DNA of 64,000 nucleotides from Muricea muricata (lineage: Eukaryota; Cnidaria; Anthozoa; Malacalcyonacea; Plexauridae): contig OY979718.1 of assembly GCA_963855995.1 (NCBI GenBank), positions 2,813,501 through 2,877,500 on the forward strand, in the 5' to 3' direction. Shown here piece by piece: positions 1 through 48,106 of this stretch. Position numbers and translations under genes: made by a program. Below the pieces are notes generated by a model. That model saw nothing but the letters and a program-made list of their open reading frames with translations, made no database searches and was not told the DNA's origin. Each line of letters starts with the position of its first letter. Within the stretch, counting starts at the first letter, position 1.

Positions 1-912
1 GTGTCCTTGATATAGGAGTCATTTGTTTATGGCCTTGGGTTTAATTCCCAAACACTGAATGGCAGTCTTTAGCTCTTGTTTCGACTAATGAGATAACATT
101 GCAACAAGATGGCCCTCCGTTCTCACTTTGAAATATGCACGCCTGTAACCAATTTGTCAACATACACAAACAACGACAGACAAACGCATAGTATATTCTA
201 TAAGCCTTAGCTCAGAACTCAGCGATTCAGTTTGTATCAACGAGAAAGCTTGACGCCTCACAGCTTGCATATAGCTGTGCATTTTATGTCACAAGTAAAC
301 TGAGTGCATCGCAGTTGGCTTAAAGTTACCAGTGCCGCCACTACAGTTAAAAGCTCCCATTTAAATCATTTCGTATTTTACACAAAGCATGACATATTGA
401 CTAGGCACAGTATAACACAGTGCCATCTTGTTGCAATGTTATCTCTCATTACTTAAAAGAGCTTAAAAGAACTGGAATAACATTGCAACAGAATAGCTTT
501 GCGTTATGCTGTTTCTAGTCAATATGTCACGCTGTAACCGATTTGAGATTCAGTTTGAGTAAAATATGAATAGGTGCTTTTAACTGTACTGGCGGCACTG
601 AGGGTAACTTTACTTCGGGATTTTAAGACAGCGGTGATGTACTTACTTTACTTGTGACATACAAAATGGACAGTTATGTGCAAGCTGTGAACGACAAGCT
701 TTCTCGTTGATTCAAACTGAACAGCTGAGTTCTGAGCTAAGGCTTATAGAATATACTATGCGTTTGTCTGTCGTTGTTTAGGCAAAAGAATAACCCAGTC
801 CCATCATGTGGCAATGTTATCTCGTTACTTGAAAGAAATACTTAAAACTGCCATTCAGTGTTTGGGAATCAAACCCAAGGCCATAAGTAAATGACTCCTA
901 TATCAAGGACAC
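1..912. mobile_element. fold-back palindromic element, about 912 bp
   Basis: The first bases (GTGTCCTTGATATAGGAGTC) recur as their reverse complement at 893-912. Complementarity continues, with mismatches, almost to the centre near 456: the block starting CCAAACACTGAATGGCAG pairs with one near 850, and the block at 200-300 pairs with 640-760. It is therefore one large hairpin with no coding content. The left end coincides with the window edge, so a target-site duplication cannot be tested and the element may extend further left. It is most likely a fold-back or MITE-type non-autonomous DNA element. Confidence 0.8.
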
Positions 913-920
913 TGAAGGTA

Positions 921-1424
921 ATGGCACATCAAGCTCGATCAAGAAGAAAACGGCCCACGGAAAGTGAAAAGACAACAGTTATTAATTTTGCAAATTTCGA
1001 CCTCCCTTTAAATGTCTTGCCCCATTTAGATGTTTTGCAATTTGGGCATCTAATTTTCTGCCGCAGGTTTCAATTGGTAACTTTACAAGACTTGCTAAAC
1101 TTATTGCTCTGTAGTGACCCATTCCCCCCACTCTCTCCACCTCATAGATGCAGAGATGATAGTAATAGAAATAAAATAGAAATATTTTATCTTTTTAGTG
1201 AGAAAAATCCTCGTGGTAGATGTGTTATAATTTCATCTGCACACATAGATAAATTTCTCGAAACACTTGCAACACACGACATCCCACACAATCCTTCGGA
1301 AAAAATACAGAATTTGCTTGGGAAACCGACAAAGTTCAAGGAATTAAGAAAAGACAATGACTGCCAAGAAATTATTTTGAATACCATTTTTGACTTCGAG
1401 GAAAGTTACAATTCTACGCCCTAA
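921..1424 (+). CDS. hypothetical small ORF, unrecognised
   Basis: This 167-codon reading frame from the ATG at 921 to a TAA at 1424 lies just outside the fold-back element. The frame is also open from 891, inside the palindrome arm. The predicted protein has a basic N-terminus (SRRKRP), a hydrophobic central part and a charged C-terminus (KFKELRKDND). There is no signal peptide, clear domain or recognised motif. Intron-free coding of this length in AT-rich DNA suggests either a relic of a mobile element or an exon of an unrecognised gene. I do not assign a function. Confidence 0.3.
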   Translation: MAHQARSRRKRPTESEKTTVINFANFDLPLNVLPHLDVLQFGHLIFCRRFQLVTLQDLLNLLLCSDPFPPLSPPHRCRDDSNRNKIEIFYLFSEKNPRGRCVIISSAHIDKFLETLATHDIPHNPSEKIQNLLGKPTKFKELRKDNDCQEIILNTIFDFEESYNSTP

Positions 1425-2150
1425 TTTTTTGGGGGAATTAGGGTTTATGAATTAAAAGGCAGTGGTCTCTTAGGGGCCACTTTAGCATTTGCCTGTGTTT
1501 GAAACAGTTCCCCAATAATTACAGCCCATACAACTTTAGAAAGAACTTACTGTGAACAGATATCAAACTTTTTGATTCAAGCAGAACTTTGACGTTTCAA
1601 GCACATGTCCTTCACTTGTATTGTTTAAATAGTGAAAGATCATATATTTTTCTGCGAACAATGTAAAATTTAAAATTATTAAGTGTAACAAGTTTCATAT
1701 CAGAATATTGATTGCTACAAATTTTAAACACTTTAATTATTATTTTATGCAACGCTGTAAGCATAATTTATAGTAATATACTGCCACGCACAGCGAACTA
1801 AAATAGTCATTTTTTAGAAATCCTGGCTATCTTTTAGTGTATGTCTGCCCATGAGGTAATTAATAAAGCTAGATGAGAACATCTCAATGAAACATTCAGT
1901 CTGTCGAGACCTTGAAGTAATTATATAATAGTAAAGACAATGACCCTATACCGCAGCGATGCATTTATAGCTTGCATGACTATACCATACTCCATTCTTC
2001 ACTAGCTGATAAAAGTTTATTTTCAGTCTTGTCCTCAAGACCTTTAATAAAGTCAAATCCCTCTAAAACAGAAACAAAATATGTTGCTATTAAATATTTT
2101 CCTTTTAGTAACTTGGGGCAAAAATACTAGATAAAAATTCCTAAGACTAA
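1425..2150. other. non-coding AT-rich stretch
   Basis: There are no convincing exons or RNA genes here. I see only short AT-rich runs and scattered stop codons on both strands. Confidence 0.5.
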
Positions 2151-2154
2151 CTCG

Positions 2155-2720
2155 GCATATTTAACAATTAATGAATGAATTAGGGTGAATATTCACCGAG
2201 ACGAAGTTGAGGTGAATATTCACCCTAATCACTGAGCCTGAGGCGAATAATTGTTTTAATATAATTTCTTTAGTAAAACATGCACAAAACATGCACTTAT
2301 GAACGCAGTTGACTTCGGAAAATTTGTCACTCATTTGGAGTTTATTTGTAATTTTTAAATAGTGAGAAAAGTATTTAATAAGTATTTGCAGACGATCATT
2401 ACTTGAAGATACTTTAACATCAACGTTTGTTTATATTCTTTGACTTGGTATTCAATTCAATTTTTCTCTATTTTTCAGTTAATTTTGGCAAAAGTATAAA
2501 ACATCAAAACGACTTTCATTAGCGGTTATTTTAAAAAAAATGCCAACTAGTAAATAATGTCTGATATTTACTGGTCAGGTAACCAATAAAAACGCTTGAA
2601 ATTCATTATTTACTAAAGAAATTATACTAATTCAGAATTATATTGGATGAGGCTGAGCAGGATACTCAGAATTATTCACACCGAGGTCAGCGTTATGACG
2701 TTATCTGCCAAGGGGAAGCT
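2155..2720. repeat. palindromic dispersed repeat (sequence type A)
   Basis: The core at 2180-2235 is a near-perfect hairpin (AGGGTGAATATTCACC and its complement) flanked by CAATTA and TAATTG-like ends and by a GC-rich phrase resembling GAGCCTGAGGCGAATAATTG. Similar hairpins with the same style of ends occur at 6935-7100 and 30080-30195. The flank to 2720 carries related phrases (GATGAGGCTGAGCAGG). It looks like a high-copy non-autonomous repeat family. Confidence 0.5.
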
Positions 2721-2913
2721 GAGAAGTATGCGAATCAAGCTCAGGCGTGAAAACCAGTATAAACGACTTATTCGAGGTTACTTTTGATTTATATACTTAT
2801 TAAAGGATTATTAACAGTGGTTAAGGAAATTGCATAAGCTGTCAAGGAAAATAGCCCAAGGTTACTAGATAATGTATAAAGAGCAAATTGTTTGTGAATG
2901 GTATACCAACAAG

Positions 2914-3474
2914 TTCCATTACCAGAAATTGCAGACACGGTTTTCTTCACTTTTTGAATAAATCAACTGTAAATGTCATTATGGTGCCATAAAAGTTACT
3001 ATAATTTACATAGCAGAGACATAAAAAGTTAAAATTTCTCGCCATACAAGCATGTGTTATGATTTGCCGCGCTCTCGCTGTGTAGAACAATTATTATTGC
3101 ATCAGATGAGACTTTGTTTATCGCAAAAGGCAGTGTTTGTTTTCTGCCAATTGTAATTTTATTTAATCTGTTTGTTGCCTTGTTAAAACCATACAATTCT
3201 ATATCGAACAACTAGACTTAATAAAATTGCAATTGGCAGAAAACAAACACGGCCTTTTGCAATAAACAAAGTCTCAACTGATGCAATAATAATTGTTCTA
3301 GTTCTACACAGCGAGAGCGCGGCAAATCATAACACATGCTTGTATGGCGAGAGATTTTAACTTTTTATGTCTCTGCTATGTAAATTATAGTAACTTTTAC
3401 GGCACCATAATGACATGTACACTTAATTTATTCAAAAAGGGAAGACAACCGTGTCTGCAATTTCTGGTAATGGA
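2914..3474. repeat. inverted repeat (about 256-bp arms) at 5' end of Rep-like element
   Basis: The left arm, about 2914-3169, is the near-exact reverse complement of the right arm, about 3213-3474, with a 43-bp loop. Matching blocks include the phrase around AGCGAGAGCGCGGCAAATCA and the phrase CCGTGTCTGCAATTTCTGG. The right arm runs into the first codons of the Rep-like reading frame, so the left arm is an inverted copy of the element's own 5' end. This could be a terminal hairpin of the element or a later inverted duplication. Confidence 0.8.
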
Positions 3475-4909
3475 GCTTTGTTGGCTGACATGGAGTTTTT
3501 AAAACAATATAACAGTGATAGTGAGTTGTCTGATGCAGAAATAAAAGACATAGATGGCAAAACAACTAGAGTATGTCGTACAATGTACCTTGTTACCTAC
3601 AGTCAAGCTGATAAAAGTATTCTTCCAACTCGCAGTGATTTCGCACAGTCCGTGGTTAAGTCTTTCTCACATGGCAAGGCTCGGATAGAACAATGGTGTT
3701 GCGCTGAAGAAAGACATAAAAGCAACGGGATTCATTAACATCTAGCGATAAAACTGACTCAGAACCAACGGTGGCTAACGTCTAAGAAGTATCTGATGGA
3801 TAGCTACGGTGTAGGTGTGCATCACTCGAGTGTACATCACAATTACATAGCGCGTGGAAATATGTGACGAAATCAGATGAAGATTACGTTGAAAGTGATG
3901 AACATCCTCGTTTACAAGACGCTGCGAAACCCAAAACGTCAAACGCCAGCCAAGCAAGATGCAAGAGGAAAACAAAACCGCCAGCGCGATATTCCGTGGC
4001 TCAAGAAAGCAAACTTGAAGATGAAGACGAGATTGGGGAGGAGCCATCCAGCGGTAGAAAGAACAAACGAAAACGCAGAATGACAGCATTTGAAGTGTCC
4101 CAAATTATTGTCGAAGGGAACATTAAAAGCTGAACTGAGCTTCAAGCACTTGCGCTAGAACAAAAAAGGGAAGGAAAAACTGGCCTTGCCGAGTTCTTAA
4201 TAAATCGAAATCCACGAGCAGTTGCCGATGCGATGCAATCTACATGGGAGATTGAAGAATCGAAAGCGAAATTAGAGAGAGGGAAAAAAACTCGAATGGA
4301 GTTAATGCAAGAAGCAAGAATGGCTGAATGTGCGCCGGGATGTGATGGCAATTGGTATGACTGTGCAAAGGAAATTCTCAATAGGAGCGGATTGACAGTT
4401 GAGTACTTTAGTGAAGTTGTTCGTGAGCTGTTAATCAAGGGAAGAGGCAAGTACCGAAATTTAATGCTCACAGGTCCAGCTAATTGCGGGAAAACATTTC
4501 TTCTCAACCCCCTTACACTTATTTTCAACACGTTTTGTAATCCAGCGTCGTGCACTTTTGCATGGATTGGAGCGGAAACAGCTGAGTGCATTTTCCTTAA
4601 CGATTTTCGTTAGTCTCCGCAACTGTTGCCATGGCATGACTTGCTTCTGTTGCTTGAAGGTCATGTTGTTCACTTACCCGCACCTAAAACCCACTTTGCA
4701 AAGGACATAATATTCAAAAATGACACCCCTATATTTTGTACAAGCAAGAACCCACTTGTCTTTCTAAAAAGTGGGGTTATTGATGAGCGAGAAACCGAAA
4801 TGATGCGTGTCCGTTGGAAATTAATCCAATTTAACCATCAAATTCCACCCAACTTACATAAAGACATTACGTCATGTCCTCGTTGTTTTGCCAGTTTAAT
4901 ACTAGACTA
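3451..4909 (+). pseudogene. decayed Rep-like protein: HUH-type endonuclease plus SF3 helicase
   Basis: Collinear fragments in different frames resemble Rep/NS1-type replication initiators. The block at 3451-3738 holds a Rep-like N-terminal region (YLVTYSQA, then WCCAEERHKSNGIH) and breaks at a TAA exactly where the second His of an HUH motif would be expected. The block at 3864-4133 is an acidic and Lys/Arg-rich linker. From 4142 the helicase region has a Walker A motif (GPANCGKT, about 4471-4494). The reading is cut by TAG at 4611 within a FLNDFR-W type motif and resumes to 4909 (PWHDLL, PIFCTSKN, CPRC). By family knowledge such proteins come from ssDNA viruses or ssDNA-virus-derived transposons. 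At least three breaks make this copy inactive. Confidence 0.75.
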
Positions 4910-5320
4910 AGACTTGGACTATTTCATCTGAATTTTTTATAGAACGATTAACCTTTCAAGTTATAAATGTTAGGGGCATAATACAACGGTTACCTGGCAT
5001 TTTTAACGGTTAACGGCCAACTTACTCTTAAAACAATAATTGACCTCTCATCTGTAAATAGAAGTTGGATTTTAGCCGTTAACCGTCAAAATCAAACGAA
5101 AACGCGTGGTTAATCGTCCAAAATGTTTGTAATTCCATTTTTTTGAATACTCGTGTAAGAAGTAAAATATATCGAGCAGTAGAAATTGTTAAATTCAATA
5201 AAATGTGTTTCAGTACATTATATACCACACGACAGGAGGTGCGAAATAGCCTGCGGTAACACACGAAACAATTTTAATAGACTTTACTCTTCACCATATA
5301 GTTGTAATTCTATAAAATGT
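4910..5320. other. spacer between Rep-like element and transposase
   Basis: This stretch is AT-rich with several GTTAACGG/CCGTTAAC-type words between 4985 and 5090, which could be terminal or subterminal repeats of a neighbouring element. I could not pair them with a partner, and there are no exons. Confidence 0.35.
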
Positions 5321-6425
5321 TTAGTACTTAATCCTTTCTCCTTTCGATCGTATTACCAAATCCAAACGATGGTTCATTGGGTCAATACATTTGTCAATTT
5401 CAGCTACAGAAAAATTATACATAGTTCTTTTAACTCGTGCTGTGAACTCGTCAAAAGTTTCACAAGTTATATTATCATTTAACGCGTCTAGTCTTAACTT
5501 ATTTTTCACGCGATGAAACAAATTCTGTATTGGATTGAGATCAGGACTCCTAGCAGGAATTTTCAACTGCTCAATTTGATTCTCTTTCAATGTTTCTTTT
5601 ACAATATTCGAATTCTGAACTGGGCAGTTGTCTTGAACAAAAAGGTTCGATGCACACTTGCTTGCTTTTGCAAACAGTATTTTAAATCTACTATTTACAA
5701 ATGAAGCAAAGAAAGTCCCATCCATTTTTTCGTATCTGTAGCAGTCAATAACGCCTTTTCCATGGGTAATGGCAACTAAAAGCTTGAGTGCTTTACCGCC
5801 ACTGCCTTCTTTGCTTTCTTTTGCAGTGCACCCTTGCTTTAAACCCTCCGACTTCTGATGCCATATTCTTCCACGTGGGGCTTTCGCTTGACCTGCTGGG
5901 TTTTTCTTATAGTAGAAACTAAAGCCATCTAAAAAGAACCCGACCATTTCAGTCCACAAAGTTGTTGGATATGTTTTCTTCACTTTCTTAGCAAATGCAA
6001 CTCTTCTCTTGACTTCAGATCAGCTGAACTCATTATAATCCCCTTTTTGTGGCTTGCAAGAAATGGTAACCGTGTCGTTTAAGGCAACGTCTAACAGTCC
6101 TGTTGCTTGCTTGACTTTCTTATTGTATTCCTGCCTTTTCCATTAGACGCTTTGACGAGAACTGTCCTTCTTCTTTCCTGAGAATTTTTAATGAGCGCAA
6201 AAGTTTTCTTTCATCTCGTGCATCTAATTTGGTAGGTCGACCACCTTTACGTCTGCGTTTCTGACTTACAGACTTATCACCGGCTTTTTCCTTTTTATTT
6301 CGATAAATAGTAGCACGCGAAACACCTGTCTTTTCAATGATCTCTCTAGTTGACATATGTTCGTGTTTAGTCAAATACTTTACATAAGCTCTAGTCTCAG
6401 CGTCTATTATGCGTCTAAACACCAT
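5321..6425 (-). pseudogene. Tc1/IS630-type (DDE) transposase, broken
   Basis: Two minus-strand blocks form one transposase. The block at 6425-6120 starts with ATG and encodes a helix-turn-helix (STREIIEKTGVSRATIYR) and a basic GRPTK linker. The block at 5983-5321 encodes the catalytic core: first Asp in FFLDGFSF, second Asp in VQDNCPVQNS, and a third motif reading SPDLNPIQNLFH. In the IS630/Tc1 superfamily this last motif normally has Glu or Asp (NPIEN), so the third catalytic residue is replaced by Gln. Between the blocks (5984-6119) the frame is broken by shifts and a stop. The copy is dead. I did not find its terminal inverted repeats. Confidence 0.85.
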
Positions 6426-6599
6426 GTTTGTTCTCCATGCAATATCGATAGTGTGATAAAAATCAAAATCACGAGATATTTAAATCAAAAAAATTAATAA
6501 CACCTTGGTGATTAAATGTCAAAACGCAAATATATGTGTCGTTGTTAGGTAACTAAAGTTTTCATGAACATTTCGCATGCAAGTGGACCGTCTTGACCT

Positions 6600-7110
6600 T
6601 CAGACAGTAGGTCTGAATAATTCTAATATCCCGCGAAAGCCGAATTCAATAATTCTTTTATTATTCATTCCCAACGAAAAATCGGCGATGCGAATACAAA
6701 TTAAAAACAAATAGTTTTTTAACTTTTTTTTAAAAAATAACGGCACTTTTGAAATTCATGCGAGATACCACTGAAAAAATACGCGGGCACCGTATGGACA
6801 TGACCTGTACGATATTTATTTGTCAAGGTCAAAATTTGACCTTGACAGATACGAGATTCATTTTGTCTGCGCCGAAATACGCATCATTATCTGTAGGCTG
6901 TTAACCGATAAGAAAACAGGAATATATTACAATGAATAATAATATACAATTACTGGACGAGGTTGAGCAAAATATCGTTATTTACCAGTGGCGAGCATAT
7001 CAATTATTTGCCGATGCCGAAGGCAGAGGCAAATAATTGATTTGCGTGCCACTGGTAAATCACGATATTTTGCGATAGCCTAGTTCAATAATTGCTTTAT
7101 CACTCACGGA
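6600..7110. repeat. palindromic hairpin repeats
   Basis: A hairpin spans 6960-7075: ATCGTTATTTACCAGTGGC pairs with GCCACTGGTAAATCACGAT, with an inner arm pair around CAATTATTTGCC and GGCAAATAATTG. It has the same style as the repeats at 2.2 kb and 30.1 kb. The flank at 6600-6670 contains related TAATTC and CAATAATTC words. It is non-coding. Confidence 0.6.
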
Positions 7111-8459
7111 TCAGGATGGTAAATTTTTATGGGTAGCAAGTACAATAAAAAATACAAGAACAGTCAAACGAGAAAAAAGTATAATTCAATTTCACTTACA
7201 CAATGTTAAATATTACCCATAAACATCGTGATTAAATCGCCTTAGCTCAATCCTTTTTTTTCAATGTATCTACGAAAACCTTGGTTGCTTTTTTTGTATT
7301 TTCTGTGTCTTTTTCTTGTAGTAAAAAGGATAATTCGTTTCCAGACAAATCGGCAAAGCGAGCCATGTTTACATTTTTAAAACAAAAACGATATTTTTTA
7401 ATTCATGCTGACGAATCATTTTCAAAGTGCGCATGCTCAGTAAACTGCTGCACCAGTTATTTGCAGCGAAATCGATATTTGCACGAAGTTATTTGTAGGT
7501 AAATTAACCAATCACAATTGAGTAGTGATAATTTTTGTTATTGACACTGATGACGAAACTTAAGAGGTGCTTACCTTTAGTCAAAGGTGCTACTGATAGT
7601 CTTGATTGGGTAAACAATGACAGTGATTTTAATGGTCCACCGTTTTGTTTGTGTTCCTGTTTAGAAACAATATCGATTGATTCTGTAATAAACTACTTCA
7701 CAAAAATATTTCAAACTAACGTTATCATATAATGAAGCTAATAGGAAGCGATATTCAAGGTGTGTGCAGTACAGTCAATTAGACAACTATCTATCCTGAA
7801 AACAGAACCATGGCAACAAGTAAGAACTTACCATGGCCATGTGAATTTTCTTCAATTCTTTAAGAGATATAAATCGTTTCATCATTCTTACATAGTTAGC
7901 ATCAACCATAAACCGTTTTGGCTTATCTTTCAAAGCTTTCCTTTAAAAGATGAAACACTCACAATTCTTGGTTTGCACATGACGTCATTTTGTGTCATTG
8001 GGCGCCATCTTGGTTGACTCTGCAGATTACTTCAGCTGTTTACAGCGAAGTAATTGTGTGAATTTACTATTTCATCGTTAGTTTTAGCGTATTATGAATG
8101 ATGCTTTAAAGATGTATGGCTCGATAGGATCAGAAATGATGAGTAGATACTTTGTGGTTGCCATGTGTTTCAAACGTCAACCAAGATGGCGTCGATTGCA
8201 AACGATCAATGGTGGAGAATCTCAGCAATGGAAGTTACAGCTATTTGCGTTCAAGCACAAAGCGTAAACATTTTCGCGAGTTTTTTTACGTTTGTAACGT
8301 GACGTATGCCCTTTGAAACGCAGCGTTTGCCGTTATGATTGTTCCTGTTGAAAATGATCAAAATTGAGTCCGTTTCACCTGTAACAAACGATGATTTACA
8401 TGCTTTATCGCTTTTGTATCATTTGAAATCCTAAACAAGCTTCTACGCCGACATGGTGG
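7111..8459. other. no gene recognised
   Basis: Several short open frames occur on the plus strand at 7281-8017, but they show no domain, start context or splice consistency, and I treat them as chance. No RNA gene was seen. Confidence 0.45.
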
Positions 8460-8469
8460 AAAAGACGGA

Positions 8470-8690
8470 GTGCGGAGTACGGAGTCTCTCTGTAAAGTGT
8501 GTTTCTAGACTTGGCGGTGATTTTCAAACAGACTCCGTTTTTTCCACTTTATGGGGGCAAAAAGTGGAAAACATGGAGTCTGTCTGTAAAGTGTTTTCCT
8601 AGACTTGGCGGTGATTTTTAAACAGACTCCGTCTTTTCCACTTTATGGGGGCACAAAGTGGAAAACACGGAGTCTGTCTATAAATTATGA
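8470..8690. repeat. tandem repeat, about 91-96 bp unit, just over two copies
   Basis: The phrases GAGTCTSTCTGTAAAGTG, CTAGACTTGGCGGTGATTTT, AACAGACTCCGT and CCACTTTATGGGGGCA recur in the same order in two adjacent units, with a partial third start near 8671. CTGTAAAGT occurs at 8491 and 8582. AGACTCCGT and ACGGAGTCT also make each unit partly palindromic. Confidence 0.8.
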
Positions 8691-8971
8691 AATATGATGC
8701 GATATAATCAGAAATTTTTAAAGACAAACTCAAAGAAGCACAAATACACAAACTGACAACCAACGGTGAAATGATGCGATATTTATTAGCGGCATCCATT
8801 CCTATTTAGTACATTCAATTAAATTTTATTACATTTGATTAATTTTTATTTTCCCCATTTCCCCTTTACATTTAATTCATTTAATACTTTTAATGGTTAA
8901 TTACGTTTGTTCTACGTAACGTTGTGCGCGCTCGGAATAACATCAGTGATCCGGAGCATAGAAAGTGAATT

Positions 8972-9153
8972 AAGCATGGTTCACACTTGTAAGAATCGGG
9001 GATTTTCTCCTTCTCGTGTATGTGAATGAATATGTAAACAAACTAAAGTATGGGACAAATACTAGATTGCTTTTGCGATGGTATAGAATTCACTCAATCC
9101 CATCGGCCAGAAGAAGTCACCCCCGATTCTTACGACAAGTGTGAACGAGGCTT
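8972..9153. mobile_element. MITE, 182 bp
   Basis: Terminal inverted repeats AAGCATGGTTCACACTTGT and ACAAGTGTGAACGAGGCTT extend inward to AAGAATCGGGG and CCCCGATTCTT. The interior is about 120 bp and has no coding capacity. TTA/TAA flanks both ends. Confidence 0.75.
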
Positions 9154-10397
9154 AAGGTCTATACAAATTCATGATATATAATGCTCTGCATGCGACACCA
9201 CCGCTATCTTAGAATAGGTATCATAAACATAGTGTCAGTCCGTTTTTCAGATTGGTTCTGATTAGAACTTCCAGATCTGAAGATTACCAAATTTCGCACC
9301 ATTCGAACTTTCTGATTATAAAGTATACAACTTTATAACCATAGCAAACCAAATCAGTTACTATATCATATTAGCAAGTTTATATGTGTAACAGCACTAT
9401 AGACTTCAGTTAATGAAACAAGCGAAGGGCCAGAAGTAAAGTTGTGCAAAGTCTAATGGGGTACAAAGGTCAGTCCAGGAACCGCATGATCATCTGTATG
9501 ACTGGGAAAATTGGACCAATCAGGTTGCACCATTTTGTCTACATAGCTTCTTGTTTGGATCAGTAAGCTTCATTCTGCCACATGCAACCAAAGGCATCTG
9601 ACCTCTGCAGCAAGAGATTTTGAAATTTCCACCCATCCCACCCTTCAGCGATTTTGCACCACTTTAGGGTAACTCGTTAAAATTAAATAATCAGATATAA
9701 TCATGTAAATACTCTGTGATACACTCTGTCAGCATCACTTGCATGAATACAATTTATGCAGCGTTAAATGAAATGTTATAGGATAGTTATTGTTGTCAAT
9801 AATAATAGTAGTAAAAAAAATTTTTCAAAAAGAAAAATCTTTTTGGTTGTTGGGGATGTAGTGCTCCCAAAGGTCACCCTTAACCCCATAGACTCACACA
9901 AACCAATGTATTAATTGTAAAGTAAACAATGACCATCATGGGGATCTATTACCCCTTGGACATTAAAGTAAACAATGACCATCTCGGGGAGCTACTACCC
10001 CTTGGGCAAGGTCCAACATGGGGGACCTATTACCCCCTGAGGACATGATTATATCATAATCATAATGTTGTAATTGTGAGTCTGTGGGGGGGGGCAATTT
10101 GACCACAGTTTATAATTATATAAGAATTCGAGCATTTCTCCCCATCAACCCTTCTCCCACAACATTGTGTGTGTGTCATAGTGGTTTCTTAATTGTCTCC
10201 GAATATTTTCCTGACGGTTGGTGCATTAATTACAAATGTAGAAGTTCAAAAATGTAAACAAAGCATTTGTTTACTTAATTTAACCGGCTGTACACCATCT
10301 TTAAATATCCAGGTAATCCATTTTACTATTTACTTTAGAGTTTTTGTGTTACACAAAGTATTATGCATTCTATGGATGTATGCTGTACAGTTTATAA
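9154..10397. other. region 3' of INPP4, non-coding
   Basis: No exons are recognised. It probably includes the 3' UTR of the minus-strand INPP4 gene next to 10398, plus a short tandem repeat at 9914-10045 and a G8 tract near 10087. Confidence 0.45.
9914..10045. repeat. tandem repeat, about 46 bp unit
   Basis: AAAGTAAACAATGACCATC followed by GGGGA-CTA-TACCCCTTGG occurs twice about 46 bp apart (9918 and 9964). A third diverged copy reads ATGGGGGACCTATTACCCCC. The GGGG and CCCC words can pair with each other. Confidence 0.65.
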
Positions 10398-47840
<37,443 letters not shown>

Positions 47841-48106
47841 GGCTCACAAGAGCATGGAAATATAAACATTCTTCAGGTAAATCAAGGCATACTCAACAAG
47901 GCATGTTCAACAATCACTGAACAAACATGTACAAATATAAGAAATCACGAAATCAATTTAATCACATAACAGGAAGTTTGAGAAACATAATTACTATTTG
48001 GTCATTTGATATTGTGCTGTTCTAAAACATTAAAATATCATCCTTCAAAAGATAATTCTGGTCATTTCATTCATTTCTCATGAAGTATTTCACATTACCA
48101 ATCAAC
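47841..48106. promoter_or_regulatory. likely bidirectional promoter between INPP4 and COMMD5
   Basis: Only 266 bp separate the divergent start codons (47840 minus, 48107 plus). The interval is AT-rich with no TATA box in either expected position that I would defend. An ETS-type word ACAGGAAGT lies at 47969-47977. A 5' non-coding exon for either gene cannot be excluded. Confidence 0.55.

Noticed and set aside
7281-8017. Series of short plus-strand frames
   Set aside because: Cys/Phe-rich chance frames without shared frame, splice logic or recognisable motif.
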